Source of the DNA: Klenkia marina
GTDB taxonomy: Bacteria; Actinomycetota; Actinomycetes; Mycobacteriales; Geodermatophilaceae
Direction: 5' to 3'
Assembly (NCBI RefSeq): GCF_900101025.1
Contig: NZ_FMUH01000001.1
Location: 124,001-188,000 of the forward strand
DNA: 64,000 nucleotides
The notes beneath the pieces were generated by a model. That model did not search any database. It saw only the letters and a list, made by a program, of their open reading frames with translations, and was not told where the DNA came from. Numbering within the stretch: position 1 is the first letter of the stretch; each line of letters opens with the position of its first letter. Positions 19,286 through 27,370 of the stretch are shown here, piece by piece. The translations under genes were made by a program, and so were the position numbers.

Positions 19286-20656
19286 GTGACGAGCAAGCAC
19301 GAACGGGCATCGCGGCCGCAGGGGCACTGGCTGGCGCTGGGCGTCTACGGGTGCGTCGCGGCCGCCGCGCTGCTCACCTGGGGCGTCGACCCCGTGCTCG
19401 GCGTGGTGGCCGGGGCGCTCAACGTGGTCTTCGCCGTGTTCTTCCTGCGGCACCTGGGCTTCGCCGTCGCCGCGGCCCGGTGGGCCGAGCGCGACCTGTT
19501 GGCCGCCGACGTCGACCTGGCCGGCTGGACGCCGTCGGTGGCGGTCCTGGTGGCCTGCAAGAACGAGGCACTGGTCGTCGAGGGCATGCTCACCGCCCTG
19601 CTGGCCCTGGAGTACCCGGCGGACCGGATCACCTTCGTGGTGGTCGACGACGCCTCCGACGACGAGACCGGCGTCCTGCTCGACGCCCGGGCCGCCCTGG
19701 ACCCCCGGCTGCGGGTGCTGCACCGCCCGCCGGGCGCGGGGGGCGGCAAGTCCGGCGCCCTCAACCTCGGCCTGGCCTCCGTGGATGCCGAGATCGCGTT
19801 GGTCTTCGACGCCGACCACGAGCCCGAGCCCAATGCGTTGCTGCGCCTGGTGCGGCACTTCCGCGACCCCCGGGTCGGCGCGGTGATGGGCCGCTGCGTG
19901 ATCCGCAACGGCAAGGAGTCGTCGATGGCCACGACGGTGTTCGTGGACTTCCTCTCGGGCTACCTGGTCAACGAGTACGGGCGGCAGGCCCTGTTCGAGC
20001 TGCCCGCCTACGGCGGGGCCAACTGCGCCGTCCGGGTCAGCACCCTGCGCGAGCTCGGCGGGTGGAACCCCGCCAGCGTCACCGAGGACACCGACCTGAC
20101 CCTGCGCATCCTGCTCAGCGGCCAGCGGGTGCGCTACGACCTCACCGCGATCGACTACGAGGAGGGCGTGGTCTCCGCCCGCCGCTTCTGGACCCAGCGC
20201 TACCGCTGGGCCCGCGGCCACCAGAAGTGCTTCCGGGACTACACGTGGCCCGTGCTGCGCTCGCCCCACCTGCGGGTGGTCGAGAAGGTCGAGTCGGTGC
20301 TGTTCCTGCTGACCTACCACGTGCCGGTGCTGTGCGGGCTGGGTCTGCTGCTCACCGCGCTCCGCGCCGCCGGGCTCGGCGGCGCGCCGGCCGTCGCTCT
20401 GCTCCCCCTGGCCATGCTGCTGTTCGTCGGGCCGATGGCCGAGCTGGCCGTGGGCCTGCTCGTCGGTCGGGTCGAGCGCCGGGCGGCCTGGCGCCTGATC
20501 GGGTTCCTGCCCGCCTTCGCGCTGTCGGTGTGGATCACGACCCGGGCCTACGTGGACGGCATGGTCGGCCGGCCCTACGCGTGGGTCAAGACCTCCCGGA
20601 CCGGCGGCACGTCGACCGTGGCCCCGGCTCCCCTGACCACGGCGGTGTCGCGGTGA
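19286..20656 (+). CDS. Membrane glycosyltransferase family 2 (processive beta-glycan synthase-like)
   Basis: A 456-residue GT2 enzyme. Two N-terminal helices precede the GT-A domain with VVVDDASDD, the metal-binding FDADHE, the acceptor-site TEDTD, and QRYRWARG (the QxxRW motif of processive synthases such as hyaluronan, cellulose or poly-GlcNAc synthase). Three or four C-terminal helices follow. It would polymerise and export a beta-linked polysaccharide. GTG 19286 is preceded by GTGGAG. The next gene (exosortase-like) overlaps by 4 bp, so glycan synthesis and protein sorting are encoded together. Confidence 0.85.
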   Translation: MTSKHERASRPQGHWLALGVYGCVAAAALLTWGVDPVLGVVAGALNVVFAVFFLRHLGFAVAAARWAERDLLAADVDLAGWTPSVAVLVACKNEALVVEGMLTALLALEYPADRITFVVVDDASDDETGVLLDARAALDPRLRVLHRPPGAGGGKSGALNLGLASVDAEIALVFDADHEPEPNALLRLVRHFRDPRVGAVMGRCVIRNGKESSMATTVFVDFLSGYLVNEYGRQALFELPAYGGANCAVRVSTLRELGGWNPASVTEDTDLTLRILLSGQRVRYDLTAIDYEEGVVSARRFWTQRYRWARGHQKCFRDYTWPVLRSPHLRVVEKVESVLFLLTYHVPVLCGLGLLLTALRAAGLGGAPAVALLPLAMLLFVGPMAELAVGLLVGRVERRAAWRLIGFLPAFALSVWITTRAYVDGMVGRPYAWVKTSRTGGTSTVAPAPLTTAVSR

Positions 20657-21786
20657 GCGCCGCGGCGCCGGCCCTGCCCCGCCCCGGGCACCTCGGCACC
20701 GACCGGCGGTTGCTCACCATCGCCGGCGAGCTCGCAGTGGCCATCACCATCTGCGTCGTCGGCTACTTCTGGGCGGCCGAGTGGTTCCAGGTGCACGAGG
20801 CCGCCTGGACGGTGCAGGTGCTGCAACTGCTCGGCGTGGACACCTCCGGCGTCGTCCCCGGGTCGATCCTGATCTTCCGCGGGCCCGGCGAGGTGCTCGA
20901 GGGGATCGTCACGCTGTCCTGCTCGTCGGTGCTCAGCGTCGGCGGCCTGGTCGCGCTCACCGCGGTGGTGCTGCGCGGTCGCGGGCTGCACGCCCTGTTC
21001 GGGCTCGTGGTCGCCACGGCGGCCGTGGTGGTCGCCAACATGGTGCGGCTGGTCCTCTCGGCGCTGGCCGGGTGGGCGTGGGGTGGACCCGCCATGACCC
21101 TGTTCCACGACTGGGCCGGCACCCTGTGGGCCCTGGCCAGCACGCTGGGCGGGTTCCTGCTGATGGTCTGCCTCACGCTGCCGGCCGCCGAACGCGCCGA
21201 GCAGGACGTCGCCGGCCGGCACACCGCGCGACGTCCGCAGAGCTGGGCCCGCCCCGGGCTGGGCTACCGCACCGCCGACGTGGTAGCCCCACCCGCGGGC
21301 AGCCGCCCGCGCCTGGCCTCGTTCGTGCACCGCCGGGTGCTCCCCCGGCGGCTGTCCGCCCACCTGGCCGCCCGCCGGGAGTCCGGCCGCATCGACTACC
21401 GGATCGGGCACCAGCCGGTCGACCGCCGCATCGCCACCGTGCAGCGGCTGGCCGCCGACGGCCTCGGCGCCCACTCGGCGTCGCTGGTGGCCGTGGCGAC
21501 CTACGACGACGACGCGCGCGTGCTCGAGGCGCTGGCGCTCGCCGTCGCCGCCCGCCAGTGGGAACCGGTCGTCGACGCCCGCGTGAGCGCCCTGCGGCTG
21601 TGGGCGCGCGGCTGGATGCAGGCCAGCGGGCACCGCGACGACGCGCCCCGACCCCGGCGGCCGCACGGCGCCCACGCCGCTCCCGACGGCGCGGTCACCG
21701 CCCCCCGCACCGCCCCGCCGCCGGCCCGCGGAGCACTGCCGACGCCCCTCGACTTCGCCCGACCCCACCCCGAGGACCTCCCGTGA
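20653..21786 (+). CDS. Exosortase/archaeosortase family protein with C-terminal extension
   Basis: A 377-residue protein. Residues 1-185 hold about six hydrophobic segments with the exosortase triad: Cys in [10 protein letters not shown] (about 98), Arg in [10 protein letters not shown] (about 138) and His in [10 protein letters not shown] (about 158). Known exosortases/archaeosortases cut C-terminal sorting tails (PEP-CTERM, PGF-CTERM) from surface proteins. Here the Cys motif is CSS rather than the common CSG. The last 190 residues form a soluble Pro/Arg-rich region ([19 protein letters not shown] and onward) not found in standard exosortases. It sits between a glycan synthase and, 3 kb downstream, two anchor-tailed surface proteins. 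Confidence 0.75.
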   Translation: MSAAAPALPRPGHLGTDRRLLTIAGELAVAITICVVGYFWAAEWFQVHEAAWTVQVLQLLGVDTSGVVPGSILIFRGPGEVLEGIVTLSCSSVLSVGGLVALTAVVLRGRGLHALFGLVVATAAVVVANMVRLVLSALAGWAWGGPAMTLFHDWAGTLWALASTLGGFLLMVCLTLPAAERAEQDVAGRHTARRPQSWARPGLGYRTADVVAPPAGSRPRLASFVHRRVLPRRLSAHLAARRESGRIDYRIGHQPVDRRIATVQRLAADGLGAHSASLVAVATYDDDARVLEALALAVAARQWEPVVDARVSALRLWARGWMQASGHRDDAPRPRRPHGAHAAPDGAVTAPRTAPPPARGALPTPLDFARPHPEDLP

Positions 21787-22922
21787 CGCTCGCCCCGCCG
21801 CCCGTGCCCCCCACCGACCGCGCTGCCCCGCGCCCGGCCCCGCCGAGCGAGACCACGGTCCGGATCCGGGTGCCGGTCCCGGTGCCGCCGCCGGCGCGCA
21901 CCGGTGGGCGGCACACCCCACCCGCCGTCCTGGTCACCGGCGCCGGCGGGCCGGCCGGCGTCGCCGTCGTGCGGCACCTGGTGGCCTCGGGCCACCGCGT
22001 GGTGGCCGTCGACGCCGACCCGCACGCCGCCGGCGGCGCGCTCGCCGATGCCTCGGCCACGGTGCCGCGCGGGGACCACCCGGGCTACGCCTCCGCCCTG
22101 CTGGCCGTGGCCGTGCGGCACGGGTGCGACGCGCTCGTGCCGACCGTCGCCGAGGAGCTGCCCGCGCTGCGCACCGCCGCGCCGTGGCTGTCGGCCCACG
22201 GGCTGGCCAGCTGGCTGCCCGACGAGGAGGCCGTGCAGCTGTGCTGCGACAAGGACCTGTTCGCCCGCCGCATGGTCGCCGCGGGCGTGGCGCACCCGGC
22301 GACGTCGGCCCACCGCGACGGCGTCGCCGACGTGCCCGGCCCCTGGGTGGTCAAGCCCCGCACGGGCCGCGGCAGCCGCGGCGTCCAGCTGCTCGACGAC
22401 CCGACCGCCGTGCGCGCCGCCCTGGCGGCCGACCCCGACCTGGTCGTGCAGACCCGGCTGACCGGCCGCGAGTTCACCGCCGACGCCCTGGTCGACCGGG
22501 ACGGCGAGCTGCTCACCGTGGTGCCGCGCTGGCGCACCGAGACCCGGGCCGGCATCTCCGTGAAGGGCACGACGTTCGCCTCGGTGCCGGTCACCGAGCT
22601 GGTGCAGGCCACGCTGGCCGCGGTCGGGCTGACCGGGCCGGCCAACGTGCAGGGCTTCGTGGCCGAGGACGGGACGGCGACGGTCATGGAGGTCAACCCG
22701 CGGTTCTCCGGCGGGCTCCCCCTGACCCTCGCCGCCGGCGCCGACGTCGTCGGGACCTACCTCACCGGGGTGCGCACCCCCGGCACCGCCCTGCCCCGGC
22801 TCTGGTTCACCCCCGGGGTGCGCATGAGCCGCTACTTCGCCGAGACGTTCACCGGCCCCGACGGGGTCGCGCTGCCGGCGCTGCCCGCCTCGGCCCCGGC
22901 GCGCTCCGGCGTGCGGTCGTGA
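21783..22922 (+). CDS. ATP-grasp ligase with N-terminal Rossmann-like domain
   Basis: A 379-residue CarB-like ATP-grasp protein. After a Pro-rich N-terminus of about 45 residues comes VLVTGAGGPAGVAVVRHL (Rossmann-like), then the ATP-grasp domain with PWVVKPRTGRGSRGVQLL and the metal-binding MEVNPRFSGGLPL. It should couple a carboxylate to an amine or similar nucleophile using ATP. Overlapping starts and stops on both sides (GTGA) place it in the exosortase/epimerase operon, so it probably makes a surface-glycan precursor or modification (inference). Confidence 0.75.
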   Translation: MTLAPPPVPPTDRAAPRPAPPSETTVRIRVPVPVPPPARTGGRHTPPAVLVTGAGGPAGVAVVRHLVASGHRVVAVDADPHAAGGALADASATVPRGDHPGYASALLAVAVRHGCDALVPTVAEELPALRTAAPWLSAHGLASWLPDEEAVQLCCDKDLFARRMVAAGVAHPATSAHRDGVADVPGPWVVKPRTGRGSRGVQLLDDPTAVRAALAADPDLVVQTRLTGREFTADALVDRDGELLTVVPRWRTETRAGISVKGTTFASVPVTELVQATLAAVGLTGPANVQGFVAEDGTATVMEVNPRFSGGLPLTLAAGADVVGTYLTGVRTPGTALPRLWFTPGVRMSRYFAETFTGPDGVALPALPASAPARSGVRS

Positions 22923-24073
22923 CCGGGATCCGCGCCCGGCACGTGCTGGTGCCGTTCGGCACCCGCCCCGAGGTGGTCAAGCTGGCGCCGGTCGTGCGGG
23001 CCCTGCGCGCGGCCGGGCACACGGTGACCGTCGTGGACACCGGCCAGCACGCCGACCCGGCCATGGGGTCGGGCGTGCAGGCCAGCCTCGGGCTGCACCC
23101 CACCCACCGGTTCGAGCTGCCGGCCGGGCAGCCGGCCCGCACCGGTGCGGTGCACGCCGACGCCGCGGCCGCGGTGGCCCGGTTCGCCCCCGACCTCGTG
23201 CTGGCCCTCGGCGACACCGCCACCGTGCCCGCCTACGCCCTGGCCGCCCGCGCCGCCGGGGTGCCCTTCGCGCACGTGGAGGCCGGGCTGCGCAGCTTCA
23301 ACGGGCGCAGCGTCGAGGAGGTCAACCGGCGGGTGGCGGCCGCGGTCGCCCAGCTGCACTTCGCCCCGACCACCCGCGCGGCGCAGTTCCTGGCCGCCGA
23401 GGGCGTGCCGGCCGAGCGGGTGTTCGTCGTCGGCAACCCGGTCGTGGACACCCTCGTCGAGCGCGGCACGACCCCCCGTCCGGTCGCGGACCGGGCCGGG
23501 GTGCTGGTGACCGCGCACCGGCCGACCAACGTCGACGACCCCACCCGGCTGGCCCGGCTGGTGGACGTCGTGCGCGGGCTGGCCGACGAGGTCGGCCCGG
23601 TCACCTTCCCGGTGCACCCCCGCACCGCGGCCCGGCTGGCGAGCACGGGGCTGGACCGGCGACTGGACCACCCCGGGGTCAGGTGCACCGGTCCGCTGGA
23701 CTACGACGACCTGCTCGCCGTCCTGGCGGGCTCCGTCCTGGCCGTCACCGACTCCGGCGGGATCCAGGAGGAGGCCGCCTACCTCGGCGTCCCGGTGGTC
23801 GTGCTGCGCTCGTCGACCCCGCGCTGGGAGGGGGTCGAGGCCGGGACGACGACGCTCGCCGGGCTGGCCACCGACCAGGCGGCCGGCGACGTGCTGGCCG
23901 CCGCCCGGGCGCACGCCGCCGCCGAGGGCCAGGCGCGCGCCGCCGCACTGCCCTGCCCCTACGGCGACGGGACGGCGGGCGCCCAGGTCGCCGCGGTGCT
24001 GGCCGACCCCCGCACCGACCAGCTGCTGGCGCTGACCGAGCCCGACTTCACCGGCGGGCGGCTCCCGTGGTGA
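22919..24073 (+). CDS. UDP-N-acetylglucosamine 2-epimerase family protein
   Basis: A 384-residue WecB-type enzyme of GT-B fold. GTRPEVVKLAPVVRAL, HVEAGLRSFN and TDSGGIQEEA match the family. Deviations: LGDTAT replaces the usual HGDT motif and AHRPTNVDD replaces HRxEN, so the substrate or activity may differ from UDP-GlcNAc epimerisation. It would supply a ManNAc-type sugar or a derivative to the linked glycan synthase. Confidence 0.78.
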   Translation: MTGIRARHVLVPFGTRPEVVKLAPVVRALRAAGHTVTVVDTGQHADPAMGSGVQASLGLHPTHRFELPAGQPARTGAVHADAAAAVARFAPDLVLALGDTATVPAYALAARAAGVPFAHVEAGLRSFNGRSVEEVNRRVAAAVAQLHFAPTTRAAQFLAAEGVPAERVFVVGNPVVDTLVERGTTPRPVADRAGVLVTAHRPTNVDDPTRLARLVDVVRGLADEVGPVTFPVHPRTAARLASTGLDRRLDHPGVRCTGPLDYDDLLAVLAGSVLAVTDSGGIQEEAAYLGVPVVVLRSSTPRWEGVEAGTTTLAGLATDQAAGDVLAAARAHAAAEGQARAAALPCPYGDGTAGAQVAAVLADPRTDQLLALTEPDFTGGRLPW

Positions 24074-24801
24074 GCCACCTCCACCGCGCGCCGTGGGCGG
24101 TGGTGGTCGACCTCGACGACACGCTGTACCCGCAGTCGGCCTACCTGGCGGGGGCGGCGGCGGCGGTGGGCGCCGCCGCCGCCGCCGCGGGCCTGGACGG
24201 CCCCGCCGTGCACCGGGCGCTGGACGCCGAGCTGGCAGCCGGCTCCGACACGGGGGGCACCATCGACCGCGCCCTGCTGGCCGCCGGCGTCGTGGCCGAG
24301 GACGTCGGGGAGCACGTGCCGGCGCTGGTGGCCGCCTTCGTGGCCCACCGGCCCGCGTCGCTGCCGCTGCACCCCGGGGTGGTCGAGGCGCTGCACGCCC
24401 TGCGCGCCGTCGCACCGCTGGGCTGCCTCACCGACGGCGACCCCCGCACCCAGGACGCCAAGCTGGCCGCGACGGGGGTGCTCCCCCTCCTCCACGAGGT
24501 GGTCGTCACCGACGCCCTGGGCAGCCGGGCGGTGCGCAAGCCGCACCCCGCCGGACTGCTCGAGCTCGCGCGCCGGCTGGGGGTGCCCGCCGACCGCGTG
24601 CTGGTGATCGGCGACCGGCCCGACAAGGACGTCGCCGTGGCAGCTGCGGTCGGGGCGCCGGCCATCCGCGTGCGGCAGGGCGAGCACGCGCACCGGGTGG
24701 ACGGTCCGACGCCCTGGCGGACGGTCGACTCGTTCCCCGAGGCGGCCGCAGCGGCGTTGGGGGCGCTGCACGCGGCGGGTGGTCTCACCCCTTCGGCGTA
24801 G
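24070..24801 (+). CDS. HAD-superfamily hydrolase
   Basis: A 243-residue HAD phosphatase: motif I DLDDTLYPQ (nucleophile Asp plus DxD), motif II LTDGDPRTQ, motif III Lys in RKPHPAG and motif IV GDRPDKDV. The cap domain is helical and Ala-rich. Its GTG overlaps the epimerase stop by 4 bp. It probably dephosphorylates a sugar phosphate or pathway intermediate. Confidence 0.82.
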   Translation: MSHLHRAPWAVVVDLDDTLYPQSAYLAGAAAAVGAAAAAAGLDGPAVHRALDAELAAGSDTGGTIDRALLAAGVVAEDVGEHVPALVAAFVAHRPASLPLHPGVVEALHALRAVAPLGCLTDGDPRTQDAKLAATGVLPLLHEVVVTDALGSRAVRKPHPAGLLELARRLGVPADRVLVIGDRPDKDVAVAAAVGAPAIRVRQGEHAHRVDGPTPWRTVDSFPEAAAAALGALHAAGGLTPSA

Positions 24802-24884
24802 ACCGCGTCGATCAGCTGTACGTACGCCCAGAGCTGCCCCAGGGTAAGCCTGCGATCACGCACCGTCATTCGAGGAGACCCGCC

Positions 24885-25448
24885 TTGTCCAGCACCACCC
24901 GCACGTCGAGCCCGACCCGGAAGGGCGCCCGGCTCGTCGTGGTCGTCCTCCTCTCGCTGCTCGCGATGGCCATCGCCCCGGGCAGCGCCTCGGCCGCCAG
25001 CGGCACGGTCCGCCCCATCGCCGACTGCTACCGCGACAACGGCGACGGCACGTACACCGGCGTGCTGGGCTACGTGAGCGACGAGTCGGTGACCCGCGAC
25101 ATCCCGGTCGGCCCGGACAACCGGACCGAGCCCGAGGCGTGGCAGTCGCAGGTGCCCACCCGGTTCGAGCCGGGCACCCACCACGGTGTGGCCTCGGTCG
25201 TGCTGACCCAGCGCCAGCTGGAGGGGCTGGACCCGGCCTCGTGGAGCCTGGACGGCACCACCCTGTCCGCCGGCACCGTGGGCCAGGTGTCCGCGTGCGA
25301 CGGCTCGGAGATGCCGCAGCTGGCCAACGGGGCCGTCGTGGTCGGCTCGCTCGCCGCCGCCGCGCTGGTCGGCCTCGTGCTGCTGCGCCGCAACGACCGC
25401 CGCAACGACCGCCGCTCCGGCGCACGCGCCGCGCAGTCCGGCGTGTGA
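24885..25448 (+). CDS. Secreted surface protein with P-x-LANGA/TM/Arg C-terminal tail (candidate exosortase substrate)
   Basis: A 187-residue protein. The start is TTG 24885, supported by GAGGAG 7-9 nt upstream, as no ATG or GTG fits. The signal peptide ends near GSASAAS. Residues 45-145 form a domain shared with the next gene (ADCY, DGTYT, LGY, GPDN, PTRFEPGTHHGV, WSLDG). The C-terminus reads MPQLANGA, a hydrophobic helix of about 17 residues, then LLRRNDRRNDRR. This motif-helix-Arg layout is the architecture of sortase and exosortase sorting tails. It lies 84 bp beyond the HAD gene. Confidence 0.72.
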   Translation: MSSTTRTSSPTRKGARLVVVVLLSLLAMAIAPGSASAASGTVRPIADCYRDNGDGTYTGVLGYVSDESVTRDIPVGPDNRTEPEAWQSQVPTRFEPGTHHGVASVVLTQRQLEGLDPASWSLDGTTLSAGTVGQVSACDGSEMPQLANGAVVVGSLAAAALVGLVLLRRNDRRNDRRSGARAAQSGV

Positions 25449-25599
25449 GGCCCTCTCCCCCACCACCACCTGCCCTGCGGGGCCGGTGACCTCCCCCCTC
25501 CGAGCGATGCCGGGGCGGTCGGGCTACGCCCGGCCGACCACGGGCCGAACAGCAGACAGTGCGGCGGAACCACCGCCGTCGGTACGAGAAGGACCACCC

Positions 25600-26649
25600 A
25601 TGCCGCACCGCACCGCAGGACCCCGGACCCCCGGTCGTCGACGCACCGCGTACTCCCTCGCCGCCGTCCTCGGTGTCGTCGGCCTGGCACTGGCACCCGG
25701 GGTGGCCTGGGCCGCGCCCGGTGCGGACGCGACCGACCTCGCGGCCGGTGCGACCGTGTCGGCGAGCTCCTCGTACGAGAACAACTCCGACGGGTGGTCG
25801 GCGGCCCACGCGGTCGACGGCAGCACCGACTCGACGCCCGGCTCCCGGGGGTGGAGCAGCGTCGACCGGTACGACACCGCCCACACCGAGTGGTTCCAGG
25901 TGGACCTCGGCGAGCAGTCGTCCGTCGACGAGATCGTCCTGTGGCCCCGCAACGACGGCGCCGAGGCCGGCTACGGCTTCCCGACCACGGCGACCGTGGC
26001 GACGTCGACGGACGGCAGCACCTGGACCACCGTGTGGGAGCTCGACGACCCCACGTTGTCCGCCGCTCCGCGGTCGAGCGCGTTCTCCGACCTCACCGCC
26101 CGCTACGTGCGCATCACCGGTCAGACGCGCTACGTGGACAGCGACGGCAGCGGCTACCGCATGCAGTTCGCCGAGGTGCAGGTGTACGGCGCGACGGCGA
26201 CGCAGCCGCCGCCCAGCACGACCCGGGGCGGTCTGACGCCGCTGGCCGACTGCTACACGCAGAACGAGGACGGCACGTACACGGTGGTGTTCGGCTACGC
26301 CAACGACTCGGACACCCCGGTGGACCTCGCCCCCGGGCCGGACAACACCTTCACCCCGTCGACCTACAACTCGGTCCTGCCGACGACCTTCCAGCCGGGC
26401 ACGCAGCACGGGGTGTTCCAGCTGACCCTCACGCAGGCCGACCTGGACGCGAACCCGTCGTGGCAGCTGGACGGCAAGCGGCTGGACAGCTCCGCGGACC
26501 TGCCGCCGTCCTGCGCGAGCTCGCAGCTGCCGGCGTTGGCCAACGGTGCCGTGCTGGCCGGCGCCGTCGTGCTGGCCGGCGCGGTCGGTGCGGTCGCCGT
26601 CCGCCGTCAGCGGGGCACCCGGGACGCCGAGGCGGCCGGCCGTGGCTGA
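25600..26649 (+). CDS. Secreted discoidin (F5/8 type C) surface protein with the same anchor-like tail
   Basis: A 349-residue protein. A signal peptide (VVGLALAPGVAWAAPG) is followed by an F5/8 type C carbohydrate-binding domain at about residues 45-205 (SSYENNSDGWSAAHAVDGS, WFQVDLGEQSSVDEIVLWPR, ARYVRITGQ). A Pro/Thr linker then leads to a C-terminal domain homologous to the preceding protein (ADCYTQNEDGTYTVVFGY, GPDNTF, TTFQPGTQHGVF, WQLDG). It ends LPALANGA, a hydrophobic helix, then VRRQRGTRD. It probably binds glycan outside the cell and is anchored or released by the nearby exosortase-like enzyme (inference). Confidence 0.8.
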   Translation: MPHRTAGPRTPGRRRTAYSLAAVLGVVGLALAPGVAWAAPGADATDLAAGATVSASSSYENNSDGWSAAHAVDGSTDSTPGSRGWSSVDRYDTAHTEWFQVDLGEQSSVDEIVLWPRNDGAEAGYGFPTTATVATSTDGSTWTTVWELDDPTLSAAPRSSAFSDLTARYVRITGQTRYVDSDGSGYRMQFAEVQVYGATATQPPPSTTRGGLTPLADCYTQNEDGTYTVVFGYANDSDTPVDLAPGPDNTFTPSTYNSVLPTTFQPGTQHGVFQLTLTQADLDANPSWQLDGKRLDSSADLPPSCASSQLPALANGAVLAGAVVLAGAVGAVAVRRQRGTRDAEAAGRG

Positions 26650-27346
26650 CGTCCTCGCGATCGGCGCGCACCCCGACGACGTCGAGCTGGGCTGCGGGGG
26701 TGCGCTCCTGGCCCACGTGGCCGCCGGGGACACCGTCACCGTCCTGGTCCTCACCGGCGGTGAGGCCGGACCCGGGACCGCGAACCGCCACCAGGAGCAG
26801 CGGGCCGCGGCGGAGACGCTCGGCGTCAGCCTCCGCTGGGGCGGGCTGCTGGACTGCAGCCTCACCCCGGACGCGGCGACGGTGCGGTTGGTCGAGGGGG
26901 TGCTCGAGGAGACCGGGGCGGACCTGGTGTACGTCCACGCCCCGGACGACAGCCACCAGGACCACCGGGCCGCGGCGGCCGCCACCCGGTCGGCCGCCCG
27001 CCGACTGCCCCGGGTGCTGCACTACCAGAGCCCGTCGACGCTGACGTTCAACCCCACGGTGTTCGTGGACGTCACCGGGTTCCTCAGCGGGAAGCTGGTG
27101 GCCCTCAAGGCGCACGCCTCCCAGGTCGAGCTCTCCCCGATGGTGGAGCCCGACGCCGTCGTCGCCGCTGCCCGCTACTGGGGGTCGCAGGCCCGGATCG
27201 GCTACGCCGAGGCCTTCGTGCCGACCAGGATGGTGCTGGACCTGGCGCCCACCCCCCGCGCTGCTCCCGCCGCCCGGCGGGAGCAGGCCCAGGTCGTGGC
27301 CGAGCGGCGAGCCGTGCCGCGCGACCTGGCCGCCCTGCTCGACTGA
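26642..27346 (+). CDS. PIG-L / LmbE family zinc deacetylase
   Basis: A 234-residue PIG-L family protein. The zinc motif GAHPDDVELG opens the protein and the third ligand is in PDDSHQDHRA (about 100). Relatives (MshB, BshB, PIG-L) remove N-acetyl groups from GlcNAc-containing molecules. GTG 26642 overlaps the upstream stop by 8 bp, so it belongs to the surface locus and could N-deacetylate the linked glycan or its precursor. The last 30 residues are Ala/Arg-rich. Confidence 0.85.
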   Translation: MADVLAIGAHPDDVELGCGGALLAHVAAGDTVTVLVLTGGEAGPGTANRHQEQRAAAETLGVSLRWGGLLDCSLTPDAATVRLVEGVLEETGADLVYVHAPDDSHQDHRAAAAATRSAARRLPRVLHYQSPSTLTFNPTVFVDVTGFLSGKLVALKAHASQVELSPMVEPDAVVAAARYWGSQARIGYAEAFVPTRMVLDLAPTPRAAPAARREQAQVVAERRAVPRDLAALLD

Positions 27347-27370
27347 GCGCCGCCCCGGGGTCCGGGAGCC

